The notes under the pieces: model-generated | The model's input: the letters and a program-made list of their open reading frames with translations, nothing else | Told to the model about the DNA's origin: nothing | Databases searched by the model: none | Shown here: positions 62,992-64,000 of the stretch, piece after piece | How the letters are laid out: the number at the start of each line of letters is the position of its first letter | Numbering within the stretch: the first letter of the stretch is position 1 | Source: Hyphomonadaceae bacterium | GTDB taxonomy: Bacteria; Pseudomonadota; Alphaproteobacteria; Caulobacterales; Hyphomonadaceae | DNA: 64,000 bases | Assembly (NCBI GenBank): GCA_022844345.1 | Contig: JALHLU010000009.1 | Coordinates: 124,001-188,000, forward strand | Reading direction: 5' to 3' | Program-made: the position numbers and the translations under genes

Positions 62992-64000
62992 ATGGGCGAC
63001 GGCGCAGTCAGCGAACTCAGCCGCATTGCGCTCCAGCGCGCTGACCTCTTCCGCCAACAGTGCTTCATCAACGGCAAGTGGACCGGTGACCCCACGCATG
63101 CAGTCCACAACCCCGCCACGCGCGGTCTGATCGGCCACATCCCGAACCTCGGCCGCACCGAAGCAGAGGCTGCCGTCGCCGCGGCCGAAGCAGCGCTGCC
63201 CAAGTGGCGCGCGGAGCCGGCCGCCGCCCGCGCAAAAATCCTGCGTCGCTGGAACGAGCTGATGCTGAAACACCAGCAAGACCTCGCCCGCCTGATGACA
63301 GCCGAGCAGGGCAAGCCTCTCGCCGAAGCCATGGGCGAGATCGCCTACGCCGGCTCCTTTCTCGAATGGTTCGGCGAGGAGGCCAAGCGCGTCTACGGCG
63401 ACACGATCCCTGCCCCGTCCAGCGACCGTCGCATCATGGTGTTGAAGCAGCCCGTCGGCGTCGTCGGCGCGATCACGCCGTGGAACTTTCCAACCGCCAT
63501 GATCACCCGCAAGGTTGGCCCCGGCATCGCCGCCGGCTGCACCGTGGTGCTGAAGCCTTCCGAACTCACGCCCTATTCTGCGCTCGCTCTCGCCGTGCTG
63601 GCCGAAGAAGCTGGCCTGCCGCCCGGCGTGCTCAACATCGTCACGGGCGACGCCGAGCCTATTGGCCGTGTCCTCACCGAAGATCCCCGAATCTCCAAGT
63701 TCACTTTTACGGGCTCCACCCCCGTCGGCAAGAAACTCGCCGCCCAGTGCGCTGGAACCGTCAAGCGCGTCTCGCTCGAACTCGGCGGCAATGCTCCCTT
63801 CCTCGTGTTCGACGATGCAGACATCGAAGCCGCAGTCGCCGGCGCGATCATCTCGAAATTCCGCAACACCGGACAGACCTGCGTCTGCGCCAACCGCATC
63901 TATGTGCAGGATGGCGTCTACGACCAGTTCGCCAGACTCCTGGCTGAAAAGGCCGCCGCCCTCGTTGCTGGCGATGGCCTGGCCGGCGTCACGCAACAAG
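62992..64000 (+). CDS. gabD: Succinate-semialdehyde dehydrogenase, 5' part (runs off the window)
   Basis: An open frame from ATG 62992 to the window end gives 336 codons of an aldehyde dehydrogenase; family members are about 480 residues. GAITPWNFPTAMITRKVGPG, FTGSTPVGKKL, the base Glu263 in SLELGGNAPFLVF and nucleophile Cys297 in GQTCVCANRIYV are all present. The text is closest to GabD-type NAD(P)-dependent succinate-semialdehyde dehydrogenases. GGAGAGA lies about five bases before the ATG. No other gab gene is in view. Confidence 0.92.
   Translation, partial: MGDGAVSELSRIALQRADLFRQQCFINGKWTGDPTHAVHNPATRGLIGHIPNLGRTEAEAAVAAAEAALPKWRAEPAAARAKILRRWNELMLKHQQDLARLMTAEQGKPLAEAMGEIAYAGSFLEWFGEEAKRVYGDTIPAPSSDRRIMVLKQPVGVVGAITPWNFPTAMITRKVGPGIAAGCTVVLKPSELTPYSALALAVLAEEAGLPPGVLNIVTGDAEPIGRVLTEDPRISKFTFTGSTPVGKKLAAQCAGTVKRVSLELGGNAPFLVFDDADIEAAVAGAIISKFRNTGQTCVCANRIYVQDGVYDQFARLLAEKAAALVAGDGLAGVTQQ

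Overview
The window reads as ordinary chromosome of a GC-rich alphaproteobacterium, most likely order Caulobacterales and within it the Hyphomonadaceae. The argument is gene content: DUF2336, DUF1491, DUF4169, DUF6456 and UrcA proteins, a MucR/Ros regulator, a LytTR regulator beside an MdoC-like acyltransferase, and a tightly overlapping Mrp antiporter operon are typical of that group. Third codon positions are strongly G/C throughout. I saw no rRNA or tRNA gene, insertion sequence, prophage or CRISPR array. The taxonomic call is inference; no marker gene was compared.

Layout. 0-2.4 kb: end of a DUF2336 gene and an orphan DUF262/DUF1524 (GmrSD-type) nuclease candidate. 2.4-12.7 kb: a secreted protein of unknown role, glutathione S-transferases, a LytTR/acyltransferase pair, an Rrf2 regulator with a flavin reductase, an ECF sigma factor with a DUF6768 membrane protein, release factor 3 and an orphan AAA ATPase. 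12.8-15.3 kb: a three-lipoprotein operon (LpoB-like, COG3014-like, YcfL-like). 15.3-24 kb: small conserved proteins and electrophile-handling enzymes (GFA, Old Yellow Enzyme, MAPEG, PPOX-like), plus a 3'-truncated DNA-3-methyladenine glycosylase. 24-27.7 kb: a membrane protein joining a TIR domain, a peptidoglycan-binding-like motif and MORN repeats, with a histidine kinase upstream on the same strand. 27.8-32 kb: a secreted protein, a LysR regulator, UrcA, SufE, and a DUF6456/DnaA-C-type helix-turn-helix pair behind a long inverted repeat. 32.2-37.4 kb: pstSCAB, then a universal stress protein preceded by an FNR/FixK-like box, and a zinc ribbon protein. 37.5-48.1 kb: PAS protein, MucR, a nine-gene Mrp operon without a full-length MrpA, and a second DUF2336 protein. 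48.2-53.2 kb: DoxX-like, EF-hand, MaoC hydratase, oligopeptidase B and TetR. 53.2-64 kb: an exported sulfatase with its own exported formylglycine-generating enzyme, a DUF1254 lipoprotein, an esterase lipoprotein, a large autotransporter, a patatin lipoprotein, and the start of a succinate-semialdehyde dehydrogenase gene that runs off the window.

How the parts fit. Three themes stand out. One is envelope biology: at least seven predicted lipoproteins, an autotransporter, an LpoB-type module and the TIR/MORN membrane protein. The second is handling of electrophiles and redox stress: three GST-fold proteins, MAPEG, GFA, OYE, the Rrf2/flavin reductase pair and the stress protein. The third is ion and phosphate transport by Mrp and Pst. 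The most unusual loci are the TIR-TM-MORN protein with its kinase, the exported sulfatase/FGE pair, the MrpA-less antiporter, and the DnaA-C-like HTH/DUF6456 operon with its inverted repeat.
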